From NCBI GenBank assembly GCA_028694155.1, contig JAQUTY010000006.1, forward strand, positions 62,001-126,000: a DNA stretch of 64,000 nt. The letters run 5' to 3'. Source of the stretch: Eubacteriales bacterium (lineage in GTDB: Bacteria > Bacillota > Clostridia > Christensenellales > CAG-138). Positions within the stretch are counted from its first letter, which is position 1, and each line of letters starts with the position of its first letter. Both the position numbers and the translations under genes were made by a program. Below, in pieces: positions 34,770 through 44,837 of the stretch. The notes beneath the pieces were generated by a model, which saw nothing but the letters and a program-made list of their open reading frames with translations, was not told the DNA's origin and made no database searches.

Positions 34770-35981
34770 ATGCAGAAATTTTTCAAACGAGCGAGCATAG
34801 CGGTGATTATCCTGCTGCTCGCCCTTTTTTACTCTCCAAGATTGATAGCTTTAAGAAATTCTCCCACCACGGTCGCAAAATGGGAGTATGAAGACTCACT
34901 GTTGCTTTCATCTGACAGGAACACCAACGCTGTGTTTGTCCGAAGCGGATCAGATGAACGGTTGGCGAGCGTTCAAGATGATACATACACCGTATCGTTG
35001 TTTGGAATTGTACCGCTAAAGAATATCACAGTTGTGTCCACATCGGATCAGGTGGCACTAAGCGGCGTAGCTGTGGGAGTGATTCTATATACAAACGGTG
35101 TGCAGATAGTAGGGCTTGGCAGTATTCAGACCGAAAACGGACTTATTAGCCCCGCAGCAAATGCAGGACTTAAACGTGGCGATACCATACTCAAAATCAA
35201 TGGGGTCGAGGTAAGCGGAGCAGAGCATTTTTCATCGTTGATAGCTTCTATTGGCGATTCCTGCACAGTGGAGGGCGTGCGAGATGGAAAAGAGTTCTCC
35301 TGCACCGTCTATCCTGCCATTGATGATGCGTCAGGTCAACGCCGTGTTGGCGCATGGGTGCGCGACAGTACCTCCGGAGTTGGTACTCTGTCGATTATTG
35401 ACCCAAAGACCATGCGCTTTGCTGCTCTTGGACATGCAGTTACGGATATCGACACAGGCGTGATGCTTATGACGCAAAGAGGACTGATTACCGTTGCAAA
35501 TATTTTCGATGTTGAGCGTGGAGTGCCGGGTGCGGCAGGGGAATTGCTGGGCAGTTTTTCAAAGGACGAGCGATATGCTATTGGTGCAGTGGACACAAAT
35601 TCCGAATTTGGAATTGCCGGAACGATAATAAACGCCAACGGAATACCGATGAATCTAATCGAGATAGCAAAGGCATCTGAAGTCAGACTTGGGGAGGCAA
35701 CTCTCTACGCAACGGTAGACGGAACGAATGTTTTGGGATATAGCTGTAATGTAATCCGAGCAGACGTACAGTCATCACCGCAAACACAGGGAATGATAAT
35801 TGAAGTGACAGATAAGGCATTGCTGGAGCGAACGGGTGGGATTGTTCAAGGCATGAGCGGGTCGGTTCTTGTACAAAATGGACGGCTTATAGGAGTGGTA
35901 ACGCACGTTTTTGTCAATGAACCCGATAGAGGATATTGTCTTTATGCCGAATGGATGTACAAAAAATTACTGGATAACTGA
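34770..35981 (+). CDS. spoIVB: SpoIVB peptidase
   Basis: Serine protease of the forespore that signals activation of pro-sigma-K in the mother cell. The 403 residues show an N-terminal hydrophobic helix, a PDZ domain (about 130-190, AAGLKRGDTILKINGVEV) and a peptidase domain with GHAVTD (catalytic His) and GMSGS (catalytic Ser). GGAGG (34757-34761) precedes the ATG at 34770. It lies between recN and spo0A as in B. subtilis. Confidence 0.95.
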   Translation: MQKFFKRASIAVIILLLALFYSPRLIALRNSPTTVAKWEYEDSLLLSSDRNTNAVFVRSGSDERLASVQDDTYTVSLFGIVPLKNITVVSTSDQVALSGVAVGVILYTNGVQIVGLGSIQTENGLISPAANAGLKRGDTILKINGVEVSGAEHFSSLIASIGDSCTVEGVRDGKEFSCTVYPAIDDASGQRRVGAWVRDSTSGVGTLSIIDPKTMRFAALGHAVTDIDTGVMLMTQRGLITVANIFDVERGVPGAAGELLGSFSKDERYAIGAVDTNSEFGIAGTIINANGIPMNLIEIAKASEVRLGEATLYATVDGTNVLGYSCNVIRADVQSSPQTQGMIIEVTDKALLERTGGIVQGMSGSVLVQNGRLIGVVTHVFVNEPDRGYCLYAEWMYKKLLDN

Positions 35982-36005
35982 GCAGTTTACAATTTGTTTA
36001 TAAAA

Positions 36006-36012
36006 TTCGACA
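36006..36012. promoter_or_regulatory. Candidate Spo0A box upstream of spo0A
   Basis: TTCGACA is the reverse complement of the Spo0A box TGTCGAA. It lies about 55 bp before the expected transcription start of spo0A. Its position makes autoregulation plausible, but a 7-mer alone is weak evidence. Confidence 0.45.
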
Positions 36013-36052
36013 CTTATTGATTGTATTGCACACTTTCGTTTATGGCGAACCA

Positions 36053-36061
36053 TGTTATAAT
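36053..36061 (+). promoter_or_regulatory. Extended -10 promoter of spo0A
   Basis: TGT followed by TATAAT (36056-36061) forms an extended -10. No good -35 lies at the proper distance. AGGGGG and the ATG at 36089 follow. Confidence 0.6.
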
Positions 36062-36088
36062 AATCATAACAAATAGTAGGGGGATATA

Positions 36089-36859
36089 ATGAAAACAATT
36101 AGGATACTAAGCTCAGATTTTACACTTATCGAAAACCTTAAAGCAGAGATAGAAAAATATATTGATCTGAAGCGGTTGCCAACGATCAGCGATGGTCAGA
36201 CAATGCTCGAACTGCTGTTAAATGAGCCACCGGACATAATCCTAATCGATCTTGCGCTGCCGTTGATCGATGGGATTGATGTGATTGAGATGCAGGCACG
36301 GATTCCGATGCGCGACCGCCCGATGATATTTGCAATGGCGGACGTTTGCACACCTCGTATGTTTCAGCTTATCAAGGAGCACATTGTTCACCTGTTTATT
36401 AAGCCGTTTGACGTTGTGCCGATGATACATCTGGTAGCTGAATTTGCTCGAATGCACGAGCCATCAGACACGCATATGGCGTTGACACACGCCGCAGTAG
36501 ACAAGCTGGTCACAGATTGCCTAATAGAGCTTGGCATTCCTGCGCACCTACTGGGCTATCACACGTTGCGTGAGGGAATCAAAATCATCGTGTGCGCTAA
36601 ATCACGAGTTAAGCTCTCGATTGTAAAGCATATATATCAATCGATAGCCGAACAGTTCAACAGTAATGTAAGCGCAGTCGAACATTCCATGAGACATGCC
36701 ATTGACAGCGCATGGACAAGAGCCGACATAAACGTGCTGCAGGACTATTTTGGATACACATTCAATGAGATGCACGCCACGCCTTCGAACTCGCAGTTCA
36801 TGTTCATGGTTGCCGAGCGTGTAAGAATGCAATTCGATACGGAGTTTCAGTACCGATAA
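36089..36859 (+). CDS. spo0A: Stage 0 sporulation protein A, receiver degenerate
   Basis: Master response regulator of sporulation, 256 residues. The C-terminal effector domain (about 125-256) is typical: HTLREGIKII, a DNA-recognition helix (SAVEHSMRHAIDSAWTR) and sigma-A contact region. The receiver keeps the phospho-acceptor Asp54 (LIDLALPLIDG) and Lys105 (IKPFD). But the acidic pair normally DD reads Ser9-Asp10, and the conserved Thr/Ser that senses phosphorylation appears to be Met83. Phosphorylation may be weak or the protein may act by other means. It has its own extended -10 promoter. Confidence 0.93.
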   Translation: MKTIRILSSDFTLIENLKAEIEKYIDLKRLPTISDGQTMLELLLNEPPDIILIDLALPLIDGIDVIEMQARIPMRDRPMIFAMADVCTPRMFQLIKEHIVHLFIKPFDVVPMIHLVAEFARMHEPSDTHMALTHAAVDKLVTDCLIELGIPAHLLGYHTLREGIKIIVCAKSRVKLSIVKHIYQSIAEQFNSNVSAVEHSMRHAIDSAWTRADINVLQDYFGYTFNEMHATPSNSQFMFMVAERVRMQFDTEFQYR

Positions 36860-36956
36860 AACTAATTGTGTTTCACTGTCTGTTCACTTTTGTTTAAGAA
36901 AATATTCAGTCACACGGAGTAGTCTGAACTTAACAAAAAGCGAAGGAGAAACACAT

Positions 36957-38648
36957 ATGGAGAAGAACACCAGCTTTGAAAAGCAGTTGAAGCGAAAGAA
37001 AAAACGCACCTTAATTAAGGCGGTGATTGCTGTTGTAGTGATTGCCGTCCTTGTCGTGTTCGGCTATCAAGGCTACCTGTATCTAAAAAAACTCAATAGT
37101 CAGAGCGAGGATACGGCAAGTGTATTGCAGTATCAGGTTCAGACTGCAACCAAGGGCAGCATTACCTCAACCATGTCATCATCGGGAACGCTCACAGCTA
37201 TGGAGTCTGAAACGCTTGTAAGCCAATATTCGGGCGATGTCGAATTGGTTGCCTGCGCTTCGGGAGATATTGTAAGCCAAGGCGATGCGCTAATCGTTGT
37301 GACTAACGAGAATTATTTGTCCGAACGCAACGACCTGATGGAACAGATAGACTCGTTATCCACTCAGATGAGTAACACTCGTGAGTATAAAACCTCTCTT
37401 AATCTGACCGCCTCCGTTGCAGGAAAAATTAAGGACGTCAAGGTTGAAGTGGGCAGCGACATAGAGAGTGTAATGGATCAATACGGCTACCTGTGCCTTA
37501 TTTCAACGGCTGGCAGCATGAAGACTGTTATTGAGGATGACAGCTTGAAACTATTCGATACTGTTGAGGTAAACATAGACGGCACGATAGCTACGGGCAC
37601 GGTGGTTGCCGTCAATGACGGAGCAGCCACAATAGAAATTGATGATGATTCCTATTTGGTAGGACAGCAGGTATCGATAAACGGCGTTGAGGCAACACTT
37701 GAGCTTGTCAATTATGTGCGTGTCACGGCAACCAACGGAATTATTGCCACCGTAGACGTTTTGGAGAACGGTTCTGTTTCACGGAACGCAAAGGTTGCGA
37801 CACTGACCGAATATCCCAAAGAGGACAGATACCTGCAAATGGAGCAGCAGATAGATGAACTAAAAGAGCAACTTGCAGATTTGCAGCAAAGCTACACCAT
37901 TACTGCGCCCTATGACGGAAAAATACTTCAATGCAATGTCAGTGAGGACGATGAACTTGTTCAGGGAAGCGAACTTGTTACAATTCAATCACTTGATGGA
38001 TACTCAATTTCGTTGTCTGTTGATGAGCTTGACATTGCTTCCATTGAGCGTGGACAAAGCGTTGAAATAACACTCGATGCCATTGAGGGGACGTTTGAGG
38101 GCACTGTATCCGATATTTCCTACACCGCATCCTCATCGGGCAGCGTGGTCAGGTATACTACTGTTGTCACGTTGGATAATATTGAGGGCGCACTTGCAGG
38201 AATGAGTGCAACCTGTAAGATTACCATAGCCGACAGCGGTGAAGGAATTATCGTACCCGTTGACGCAGTGCAAACCGTAAATGGCGAGAAGGTAGTGTAT
38301 CTTGCGCCTAGCGGAGCTACATTTGGCGATAGCTATAACGATACGGAGCTGGAGCTTTCCTCATTGACGGCGGTCAAGGTTGAAACAGGAATGTCCGATG
38401 GCTCATACATTCTCATTTCGGGAGATGTTGACAACGGCGAACTAATCATTGTGCCGGTTCTGTCCACGACTGCGACATATTCTGCCGATAGCACTCGTAA
38501 TAATGCGATGGGAATGTTTGGAGGCAATACGGGAGAAATGCCGTCCTTTGATTTTAGCGACTTTGCATCGGGAAGCTCGGGCATGCCTTCCGGCGGCAAG
38601 GGAGGCAGTATGCCCTCAGGCGACTTTGGCGGCAGAGGAGATGGCTAA
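36957..38648 (+). CDS. HlyD/MacA-type efflux adaptor
   Basis: A 563-residue membrane-fusion-type adaptor for the ABC transporter encoded next. One N-terminal membrane helix (about 20-42), then two lipoyl/barrel-sandwich halves (about 75-170 and 300-330) with a short coiled coil between them (QQIDELKEQLADLQQ), then a beta-barrel and membrane-proximal domain. The tail (last ~40 residues) is rich in Gly, Ser and Met. Adaptors of this kind in Gram-positives partner with MacB-like exporters of peptides. AAGGAGA precedes the ATG; the 98-bp gap upstream holds no clear promoter. Confidence 0.88.
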   Translation: MEKNTSFEKQLKRKKKRTLIKAVIAVVVIAVLVVFGYQGYLYLKKLNSQSEDTASVLQYQVQTATKGSITSTMSSSGTLTAMESETLVSQYSGDVELVACASGDIVSQGDALIVVTNENYLSERNDLMEQIDSLSTQMSNTREYKTSLNLTASVAGKIKDVKVEVGSDIESVMDQYGYLCLISTAGSMKTVIEDDSLKLFDTVEVNIDGTIATGTVVAVNDGAATIEIDDDSYLVGQQVSINGVEATLELVNYVRVTATNGIIATVDVLENGSVSRNAKVATLTEYPKEDRYLQMEQQIDELKEQLADLQQSYTITAPYDGKILQCNVSEDDELVQGSELVTIQSLDGYSISLSVDELDIASIERGQSVEITLDAIEGTFEGTVSDISYTASSSGSVVRYTTVVTLDNIEGALAGMSATCKITIADSGEGIIVPVDAVQTVNGEKVVYLAPSGATFGDSYNDTELELSSLTAVKVETGMSDGSYILISGDVDNGELIIVPVLSTTATYSADSTRNNAMGMFGGNTGEMPSFDFSDFASGSSGMPSGGKGGSMPSGDFGGRGDG

Positions 38649-38651
38649 GCT

Positions 38652-39323
38652 ATGATAGACATGCAACATGTATGCAAGTACTACTCCATGGGCGATGAGC
38701 TCATTAAGGCGATGGATGATGTGAATATCTCCATTAAGGAACACGAGTATGTTGCCATTGTAGGGCCTTCGGGAAGCGGAAAATCTACGCTCATGCACAC
38801 AATCGGCTGTCTTGACATGGCTGATAAGGGACAGTATTTTTTAGATGGCATGGACGTAACACTGTGTACGGGCGGCGAGCTTGCCAACATTCGCTCAAAG
38901 AAAATCGGCTTTGTCTTTCAACAGTTCTATCTGTTGCCCCAGATGACAGCATTTGAAAATGTTGAGATGCCACTGTTGTATCAACACATGAACAGCAGGG
39001 AACGAAAAAGACGTGTCATTGAGGCTCTCAAATGTGTAGGGCTTGAGGAACGTATGCACCACAGACCCGACCAACTGTCCGGTGGACAGCAGCAGCGTGT
39101 AGCCATTGCACGAGCGTTGGTGCTTCGCCCTCCGGTGATACTGGCGGACGAGCCTACGGGCAATTTGGATTCCAGATCGGGCGAGGAAATAATGGAGCTG
39201 CTGGAAGGATTGCATGAGCAGGGCAGTACGGTGCTCATCATCACGCATAGTGAGCAAATAGCAGAGCGTGCTGATCGCAGACTCAGGGTCAGCGATGGCA
39301 GGGTGACGGAGGACGCAGTATGA
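38652..39323 (+). CDS. MacB/LolD-type ABC transporter ATP-binding protein
   Basis: A 223-residue ATPase. Walker [11 protein letters not shown]-loop [10 protein letters not shown], signature [15 protein letters not shown], Walker [13 protein letters not shown]. It matches the ATPase of the LolD/MacB group. Begins 3 bases after the adaptor stop and overlaps the permease by 4 bp. Confidence 0.93.
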   Translation: MIDMQHVCKYYSMGDELIKAMDDVNISIKEHEYVAIVGPSGSGKSTLMHTIGCLDMADKGQYFLDGMDVTLCTGGELANIRSKKIGFVFQQFYLLPQMTAFENVEMPLLYQHMNSRERKRRVIEALKCVGLEERMHHRPDQLSGGQQQRVAIARALVLRPPVILADEPTGNLDSRSGEEIMELLEGLHEQGSTVLIITHSEQIAERADRRLRVSDGRVTEDAV

Positions 39324-40477
39324 AGGCAGCACTAAAGATGGCATTTAGGAACATATTGTTCAACAAAATGCGTTCGTTTTTAACCATGCTAGGAATAATC
39401 ATCGGTGTGACGGCAGTAATTATGCTTGTTTCGATTGGACAGGGCGCAAGTAAGTCCATAACCGACAGCATTGCCAGCATGGGAGCAGATCTGCTGACCG
39501 TGAACATTACAGATGATGATGTGACCGTAACAGAGGACGAGCTGAGAAATTATATCAACGGCGATTTAATCCGTGGCATTGCGCCGGTACTTTCAGGAAG
39601 TGTGACGGTTAAGGACGGAACAAGTACAACTTCAAAGAGTATTCAAGGCGTGACGGAGAACTATGCTGATGTATATGGTTCGGACGTGCAAAGCGGCAGA
39701 TTCATTATGGACAGCGATGTTGAGTACAGAACCAACGTGTGTGTTATCGGCACAGATGTGGCAGGAGACATGTTTGAAAGCTACGACGTAATTGGCAAGA
39801 CGATAACTATTGAGGATTCAGTCTTTACCATTGTTGGTCTGCTTGAGGAATCGGGATCGAGCATGTACGGTTCCGGGGACGATGTGATACTTGTTCCACT
39901 GTCCACCGCAAAGCGATTAACGGGTACAATGGACGTAACACAGTACTATGTTGCAGCAGCCGACAGCCAAAGCATCCAAAGAGTTGAGAGCATATTGAAC
40001 ATTGCGCTCTATCAGCTTACACGAGACGAGGACGCATACTCGGTATATAATCAGTCTCAGGTGCTCGACACAATGGACGATGCAGATAATACGGTCTCGC
40101 TCATGTTGGGCGGCATTGCAAGCATATCTCTGCTGGTAGGTGGCATCGGAATAATGAACATAATGCTCGTAACGGTGACTGAAAGGACTAGGGAAATAGG
40201 AATCAGAAAAGCCATTGGCGCAAAAAGAAGGCATATTCTCTTTCAGTTTCTTGTGGAAGCGTGTGTACTGTCGCTATTTGGCGGACTGATTGGAGTGGGG
40301 CTGTCGCTGCTTGGGATTGAACTATACGCACTCATATCAAGCACGGCAATGACCATTTCTTGGAGTGTAGCAACTGCGGCACTTGCTGTATGCGTGGTGC
40401 TTGGCGTGGCGTTTGGCATATATCCTGCAAACAAGGCATCGAAGCTATTGCCCATAGATGCGTTAAGACACATATAA
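39320..40477 (+). CDS. MacB-type ABC transporter permease
   Basis: A 385-residue permease with the MacB layout: one N-terminal helix (about 18-40), a large extracellular domain (about 45-245), and three C-terminal helices with [23 protein letters not shown] joining them. With the adaptor and ATPase it makes a tripartite exporter core; the substrate is unknown. Terminator follows immediately. Confidence 0.92.
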   Translation: MKAALKMAFRNILFNKMRSFLTMLGIIIGVTAVIMLVSIGQGASKSITDSIASMGADLLTVNITDDDVTVTEDELRNYINGDLIRGIAPVLSGSVTVKDGTSTTSKSIQGVTENYADVYGSDVQSGRFIMDSDVEYRTNVCVIGTDVAGDMFESYDVIGKTITIEDSVFTIVGLLEESGSSMYGSGDDVILVPLSTAKRLTGTMDVTQYYVAAADSQSIQRVESILNIALYQLTRDEDAYSVYNQSQVLDTMDDADNTVSLMLGGIASISLLVGGIGIMNIMLVTVTERTREIGIRKAIGAKRRHILFQFLVEACVLSLFGGLIGVGLSLLGIELYALISSTAMTISWSVATAALAVCVVLGVAFGIYPANKASKLLPIDALRHI

Positions 40478-40480
40478 TTG

Positions 40481-40516
40481 TTCGTCTATTGGGGACAGCC
40501 CCAATAGACGAATTTT
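40481..40516 (+). terminator. Terminator after the MacAB-like operon
   Basis: Perfect 14-base arms, TTCGTCTATTGGGG (40481-40494) and CCCCAATAGACGAA (40499-40512), with a 4-base loop, followed by TTTT. The strongest hairpin on the plus strand in this region. Confidence 0.92.
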
Positions 40517-40554
40517 CATTTATGGGGCGTTGCGTTGTATGACGTATTTTGTCG

Positions 40555-40584
40555 TTGACTGAAATGTTAAATTTGTGGTAAAAT
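40555..40584 (+). promoter_or_regulatory. Promoter of deoB-punA
   Basis: TTGACT (40555-40560), 18 bp and TAAAAT (40579-40584). Confidence 0.7.
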
Positions 40585-40612
40585 AAAATACAAATTTATA
40601 CGAGGTGCAACA

Positions 40613-41788
40613 ATGAAGAAAAGAGCTATTTTGATCGTACTGGACAGCGCAGGTATTGGCGAGCTTCCTGATGCTGCTGACTTTGGCGATGCAGGTTCCA
40701 ACACTTTTGGCAACATATACAAGGTTCGTGGAAGATTGGACATTCCCAACATGACCAAGCTCGGCATTGCAAATATTGAGGGCAGCATATTGCCAAAGTC
40801 GGGCGAACAGCTCATCGGCGCATACGGTAAGTGTGCTGAATTTACACACGCAAAGGACACCACCTGCGGACATTGGGAGATGGCGGGATTGGGACTGGAG
40901 GAGGCGTTCAAGACTTATCCCAACGGATTTCCACGCTCCTTTCTCGATGAGTTTGAGAAGCGTGTGGGACGTGGTACAATCGGAAATTGCACAGCAAGCG
41001 GCACACAGATAATTCAAGAGCTGGGCGATGAGCATTGCAAAACAGGAAAACTCATTGTCTACACTTCGGCAGACAGCGTATTTCAGATTGCAGCACATGA
41101 GGAGGTTGTACCTCTTGAGGAGCTGTATCGCATCTGCAAGATTGCTCGTGAGATGCTCGTTGGCGACAATCTGGTCGGACGTGTTATCGCCCGTCCGTTT
41201 ATTGGCACAAGCGGCAACTACACGCGCACCGAGAACCGCAAAGATTATGCCATGGCTCCGTTCAAGGACACCATTTTGGATGCACTTGATCAGCGTGGAT
41301 TGGAGGTTGTCGGCGTAGGAAAGATAGAGGACATCTTCTGCAATCGGGGTGTCACAACGGTCGATCACACAAAGAATAATCAAACGGGAATTACCGCTAC
41401 AAAGAAATTCATCAACAACGGTCAGGGCAGCTTTGTGTTTATCAATCTTGTTGACACCGATATGCTCTATGGTCATCGCAACGATGTTGAGGGCTATGCA
41501 AAGGCTCTTGAGCATTTTGATGGCGAGCTTCCTCAGATGATGGAGGGACTAAAGGACGGCGACATTTTGATGGTCACTGCTGATCACGGTTGCGATCCAA
41601 CGACGCCCAGCACCGACCATTCAAGAGAGTATATACCCTTGCTGGTCTATGGCAAGCATATAAAAGCAGGCGTAAACCTTGGCGTGCGCAAGACCTTTGC
41701 GGATATAGGTGCTACAATATATGACTACCTTACGGGGGAGAAGTGGCGCGAGGGCACATCTTTCCTCAACGATATTTGGGAGGATTAA
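40613..41788 (+). CDS. deoB: Phosphopentomutase
   Basis: Interconverts ribose/deoxyribose 1- and 5-phosphates for nucleoside salvage. The 391 residues belong to the alkaline phosphatase-like superfamily: metal-binding [12 protein letters not shown] at the start, the phosphothreonine region [10 protein letters not shown], and late metal ligands ([18 protein letters not shown]). GAGGTG precedes the ATG. Works directly with the purine nucleoside phosphorylase encoded 3 bp downstream. Confidence 0.96.
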   Translation: MKKRAILIVLDSAGIGELPDAADFGDAGSNTFGNIYKVRGRLDIPNMTKLGIANIEGSILPKSGEQLIGAYGKCAEFTHAKDTTCGHWEMAGLGLEEAFKTYPNGFPRSFLDEFEKRVGRGTIGNCTASGTQIIQELGDEHCKTGKLIVYTSADSVFQIAAHEEVVPLEELYRICKIAREMLVGDNLVGRVIARPFIGTSGNYTRTENRKDYAMAPFKDTILDALDQRGLEVVGVGKIEDIFCNRGVTTVDHTKNNQTGITATKKFINNGQGSFVFINLVDTDMLYGHRNDVEGYAKALEHFDGELPQMMEGLKDGDILMVTADHGCDPTTPSTDHSREYIPLLVYGKHIKAGVNLGVRKTFADIGATIYDYLTGEKWREGTSFLNDIWED

Positions 41789-41791
41789 GAA

Positions 41792-42607
41792 ATGTTAGAG
41801 ATTATCAATGCAGCAGTAAAGCAGCTAACTGCGGTCGGTGCGGATAAGGCAAAAATCGGATTGATTCTTGGCAGTGGATTGGGCGACTATGCTGAATGTC
41901 TTGAAAACAAGAGATTTGTCAACTATGCCGATATCAAGGGCTATCCTGTGTCGGAGGTGCATGGTCACAAGAACCGTTTTGTTGTGGGCGAGCTTTACGG
42001 CAAGACCGTGATTGCCATGCAGGGTCGGTTTCACTATTATGAGGGCTACCCTCAAAACGTGCTGTCACTGGGCGTTCGCACGATGAAAATGCTTGGAGTT
42101 GAAAAATTGCTCGTCACAAATGCTGCAGGCGGTGTCAATCTGGGCTACAAATCGGGCACGCTGATGCTCATTTCGGATCACATCAATCTGTCGGGCAGCA
42201 ATCCTCTTATTGGAAAGAACCTCGACCAGTTCGGGCCACGCTTTCCAGATCAGAGCAACGTGTATGATAAGGCTCTGCGCACGCAGCTTAAAAAGCTTGC
42301 AGCGGATAATGATGTGGAGCTTGAGGAAGGCGTGTATCTGATGATGTCAGGCCCGTGCTACGAGACGCCCGCAGAAATTCGCATGGCTCGCACGATTGGC
42401 GCAGATGCCGTTGGCATGTCCACCATACCCGAAACAATGGTTGCCGCACATTGCGGAATCAAGGTCGTTGGAATCAGCCTAATTACCAACATGGCAGCAG
42501 GCGTATTGGATCAGCCCCTAAGCCATGAGGAGGTCAATGAGACCGCTGCCGCTTCAGCAATCAGATTTACCAATCTGGTAAACCTAATCTTGGAGAAACT
42601 GTTCTAA
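41792..42607 (+). CDS. punA: Purine nucleoside phosphorylase
   Basis: Cleaves purine nucleosides with phosphate to free base and (deoxy)ribose 1-phosphate, which DeoB then converts. A 271-residue trimeric-type PNP: GLGDYAE, GRFHYYEGY, TNAAGGVNLGY, and the ligand site GVYLMMSGPCYETPAEIRM. Only 3 bp after deoB; terminator downstream. Confidence 0.95.
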   Translation: MLEIINAAVKQLTAVGADKAKIGLILGSGLGDYAECLENKRFVNYADIKGYPVSEVHGHKNRFVVGELYGKTVIAMQGRFHYYEGYPQNVLSLGVRTMKMLGVEKLLVTNAAGGVNLGYKSGTLMLISDHINLSGSNPLIGKNLDQFGPRFPDQSNVYDKALRTQLKKLAADNDVELEEGVYLMMSGPCYETPAEIRMARTIGADAVGMSTIPETMVAAHCGIKVVGISLITNMAAGVLDQPLSHEEVNETAAASAIRFTNLVNLILEKLF

Positions 42608-42641
42608 GGCTATACAGGCTTTACAACGACATAATAAATTG

Positions 42642-42683
42642 AAAAGCACACCTTTGTCCGATAGACGAAAATGTGCTTTTTTT
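42642..42683 (+). terminator. Terminator after punA
   Basis: AAAAGCACA (42642-42650) pairs with TGTGCTTTT (42672-42680), with a long loop, followed by T. It lies between punA and the convergent tRNA-Ser. Confidence 0.78.
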
Positions 42684-42684
42684 G

Positions 42685-42773
42685 TGGCGGAGCGGGTGGG
42701 ATTCGAACCCACGTGACGTTTCCGTCAAACTGATTTCGAGTCAGCCCCGTTATGACCACTTCGATACCGCTCC
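42685..42773 (-). tRNA. tRNA-Ser (anticodon CGA)
   Basis: On the minus strand the acceptor stem GGAGCGG pairs with CCGCTCC, with discriminator G and encoded CCA (42687-42685). The anticodon loop CTCGAAA gives CGA, and a long variable arm marks tRNA-Ser. Confidence 0.95.
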
Positions 42774-42819
42774 ATATTTTTTGCTGCGAATGGTAGTATA
42801 TCGCATTTGCAACGAAAAA

Positions 42820-43257
42820 TCAACGTTTTTGTTTAAAGAATTCCGATAAGATTTCCACACATTCACTTTCATAAATTCCGCCCAATGTTTCGATACTGTG
42901 ATAGAACCAGTGATCCGTCAAATCAATACGAGAGCCGCAGCAGCCGCAACGCACGTCGTATGCGCCGAACACGAGCTTTGGCAGCTTATAGTGAACCATG
43001 GCTCCGGCGCACATGGCACATGGTTCCATGGTGACATACAGGGTACAATCGTCAAGCGAGCCAAGGCGAGACTTTGCCTGCTTTAACACGAGCATTTCTG
43101 CGTGCTGCGATTCGTCCGCAAGCTGCCTGCAACGGTTGTGTGAACAAGCGATGATTTCACCTTGATGCACGATGAGAGCACCAACAGGAACTTCATTCTC
43201 CAAAACAGCGATGTGCGCTTGCTCAAGAGCAATTCTCATGTAATCCTCATGAGTCAC
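42820..43257 (-). CDS. tadA: tRNA-specific adenosine deaminase
   Basis: Converts A34 to inosine in tRNA-Arg(ACG). A 145-residue zinc deaminase: HAEM (zinc His and catalytic Glu) in QHAEMLVL, and EPCAMCAGAM for the two zinc cysteines. It overlaps truA by 11 bp and so is the last gene of the ecf-truA-tadA run. The tRNA-Ser follows on the same strand. Confidence 0.95.
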   Translation of the reverse strand: MTHEDYMRIALEQAHIAVLENEVPVGALIVHQGEIIACSHNRCRQLADESQHAEMLVLKQAKSRLGSLDDCTLYVTMEPCAMCAGAMVHYKLPKLVFGAYDVRCGCCGSRIDLTDHWFYHSIETLGGIYESECVEILSEFFKQKR

Positions 43258-44020
43258 AGCTTAGTACCTCCCGGGTATCAAAATCGGGGTAACATACTCG
43301 CATAAGCATCAGTCCTTGAGCAGGAGCTGTTGGCCCTGCATTCTCACGACACTGATTAAGTAAGGCGTTGCTCATGGCTTCTATGGGCAATTTTCCGCAT
43401 CCGATTTCGAGCATAGTACCAACAAGAATGCGAACCATGTTGTATAAAAAACCATTTCCCTCGACCCAATAGTGCAGATATTTGCCTTCCTTTATCCATT
43501 CGGATTTGTATAGAGTGCGGACGGTGTTTTCCATCGTAGTGCCTGCCGACATGAAGCTTGAAAAATCGTGTTCGCCAACGCAAAGTGCAGCAGCAGCGTT
43601 CATCTTTTCGATATCAAGAAATGTATGGACATGAAGTGCTGTGTTGCGAGTAAATACATCGGAGTGCTCACCAAGCTGAATAGTGTAACGATAGGTCTTG
43701 CGCTTTGCGCTGAAGCGAGAATGAAATGCGCCGTCAGTTTCCTGCGAAAATAGAACACGAATATCTCGTGGCAGACGAGTGTTGAGTGCGATGGCGAATT
43801 TGTCCGCCGGCATACGCACATTTGCATCAAAGTGGCACACCTGCGCCATGGCGTGTACGCCACTGTCCGTTCTGCCCGAACCCTCTACACGAACGTTTTC
43901 ACCCGTTACAAGAAACACCGCAGCTTCGAGCTTTTCCTGCACAGAAACACCATTGGGCTGAACCTGCCAACCAACGTAATCCGTACCCTCGTATTGCACT
44001 ATCATGCGTATTCTTCTCAT
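43247..44020 (-). CDS. truA: tRNA pseudouridine(38-40) synthase
   Basis: Modifies U38-U40 in many tRNA anticodon arms. A 257-residue protein with the catalytic Asp in GSGRTDSGVHA, and conserved YEGTDYVGWQ and FLYNMVRI blocks. It follows ecfT by 4 bp, the usual Firmicute arrangement ecfA1-ecfA2-ecfT-truA. Confidence 0.95.
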   Translation of the reverse strand: MRRIRMIVQYEGTDYVGWQVQPNGVSVQEKLEAAVFLVTGENVRVEGSGRTDSGVHAMAQVCHFDANVRMPADKFAIALNTRLPRDIRVLFSQETDGAFHSRFSAKRKTYRYTIQLGEHSDVFTRNTALHVHTFLDIEKMNAAAALCVGEHDFSSFMSAGTTMENTVRTLYKSEWIKEGKYLHYWVEGNGFLYNMVRILVGTMLEIGCGKLPIEAMSNALLNQCRENAGPTAPAQGLMLMRVCYPDFDTREVLSCDS

Positions 44021-44024
44021 GATA

Positions 44025-44837
44025 TCACCAAGGAATGTATACTAGCTCTTGAACAACAATAATCAATGCCAATAGCCCAAGCACTACCAACGAAGCCCAA
44101 AGATCAGCGAGCCGAAGTTTAATTTGGTGCATCTTGGTTCTGCCGTCACCACCGTGATAGCAACGGGATTCCATTGCCAAAGCCAGCTCGTCAGCTCTAC
44201 GAAACGCCGAAACGAACAGGGGAATAAGAATTGGTATCATGCTTTTAGCACGCTTTAGAATGTTACCCGACTCAAAGTCCGCACCTCGTGCAAGCTGTGC
44301 TTTTTTTATCTTGTCCGCCTCTTCCATCAAGGTGGGTATAAACCTAAGCGCAATCGTCATCATCAAAGCCAATTCATGCGCAGGAAAGCGAATTTTCTTC
44401 AGTGGAGCCAGCAGCCTTTCAAGCCCATCTGTCAAGGCAAGCGGAGAGGTTGTAAGCGTCATTAAAGAAGTGCCGCAGACCAGAAAAATCAACCGCAGTG
44501 CAATAAAACAGGATTGCCTTATGCTCGCAAGAGAAATATAACTCAACGGAAAAAAGTCGCCAAGCGGCTCGCCCTTTGTGAAAAACAGGTTCAAAATGAA
44601 CATAATTATGAGCAAAAAACGCAGGGGCTTAATCGACTTCCACATATAGCTTAGGCTGATGCGTGACAGCAGAAGAACCGCAATTATCAGCGCAAGCGGA
44701 ACCAAAAAAATGATGATACTTTTGACAAAGAACACCAGCACGATGTAGACAATCATCAGAAGAATCTTTGTGCGAGGGTCGAGATTATGTATGCAGCTGT
44801 CGCCGGGGATGAATTGACCCAATGTAATATCACGCAT
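44025..44837 (-). CDS. ecfT: ECF transporter transmembrane protein EcfT
   Basis: The membrane core of a group II energy-coupling-factor vitamin transporter; it joins the two ATPases to interchangeable substrate-binding S components encoded elsewhere. A 270-residue protein with about five hydrophobic helices and a cytoplasmic coupling segment with an Ala-Arg-Gly motif (QLARGADFESG). Overlaps ecfA2 by 8 bp. No S component is in the window. Confidence 0.93.
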   Translation of the reverse strand: MRDITLGQFIPGDSCIHNLDPRTKILLMIVYIVLVFFVKSIIIFLVPLALIIAVLLLSRISLSYMWKSIKPLRFLLIIMFILNLFFTKGEPLGDFFPLSYISLASIRQSCFIALRLIFLVCGTSLMTLTTSPLALTDGLERLLAPLKKIRFPAHELALMMTIALRFIPTLMEEADKIKKAQLARGADFESGNILKRAKSMIPILIPLFVSAFRRADELALAMESRCYHGGDGRTKMHQIKLRLADLWASLVVLGLLALIIVVQELVYIPW

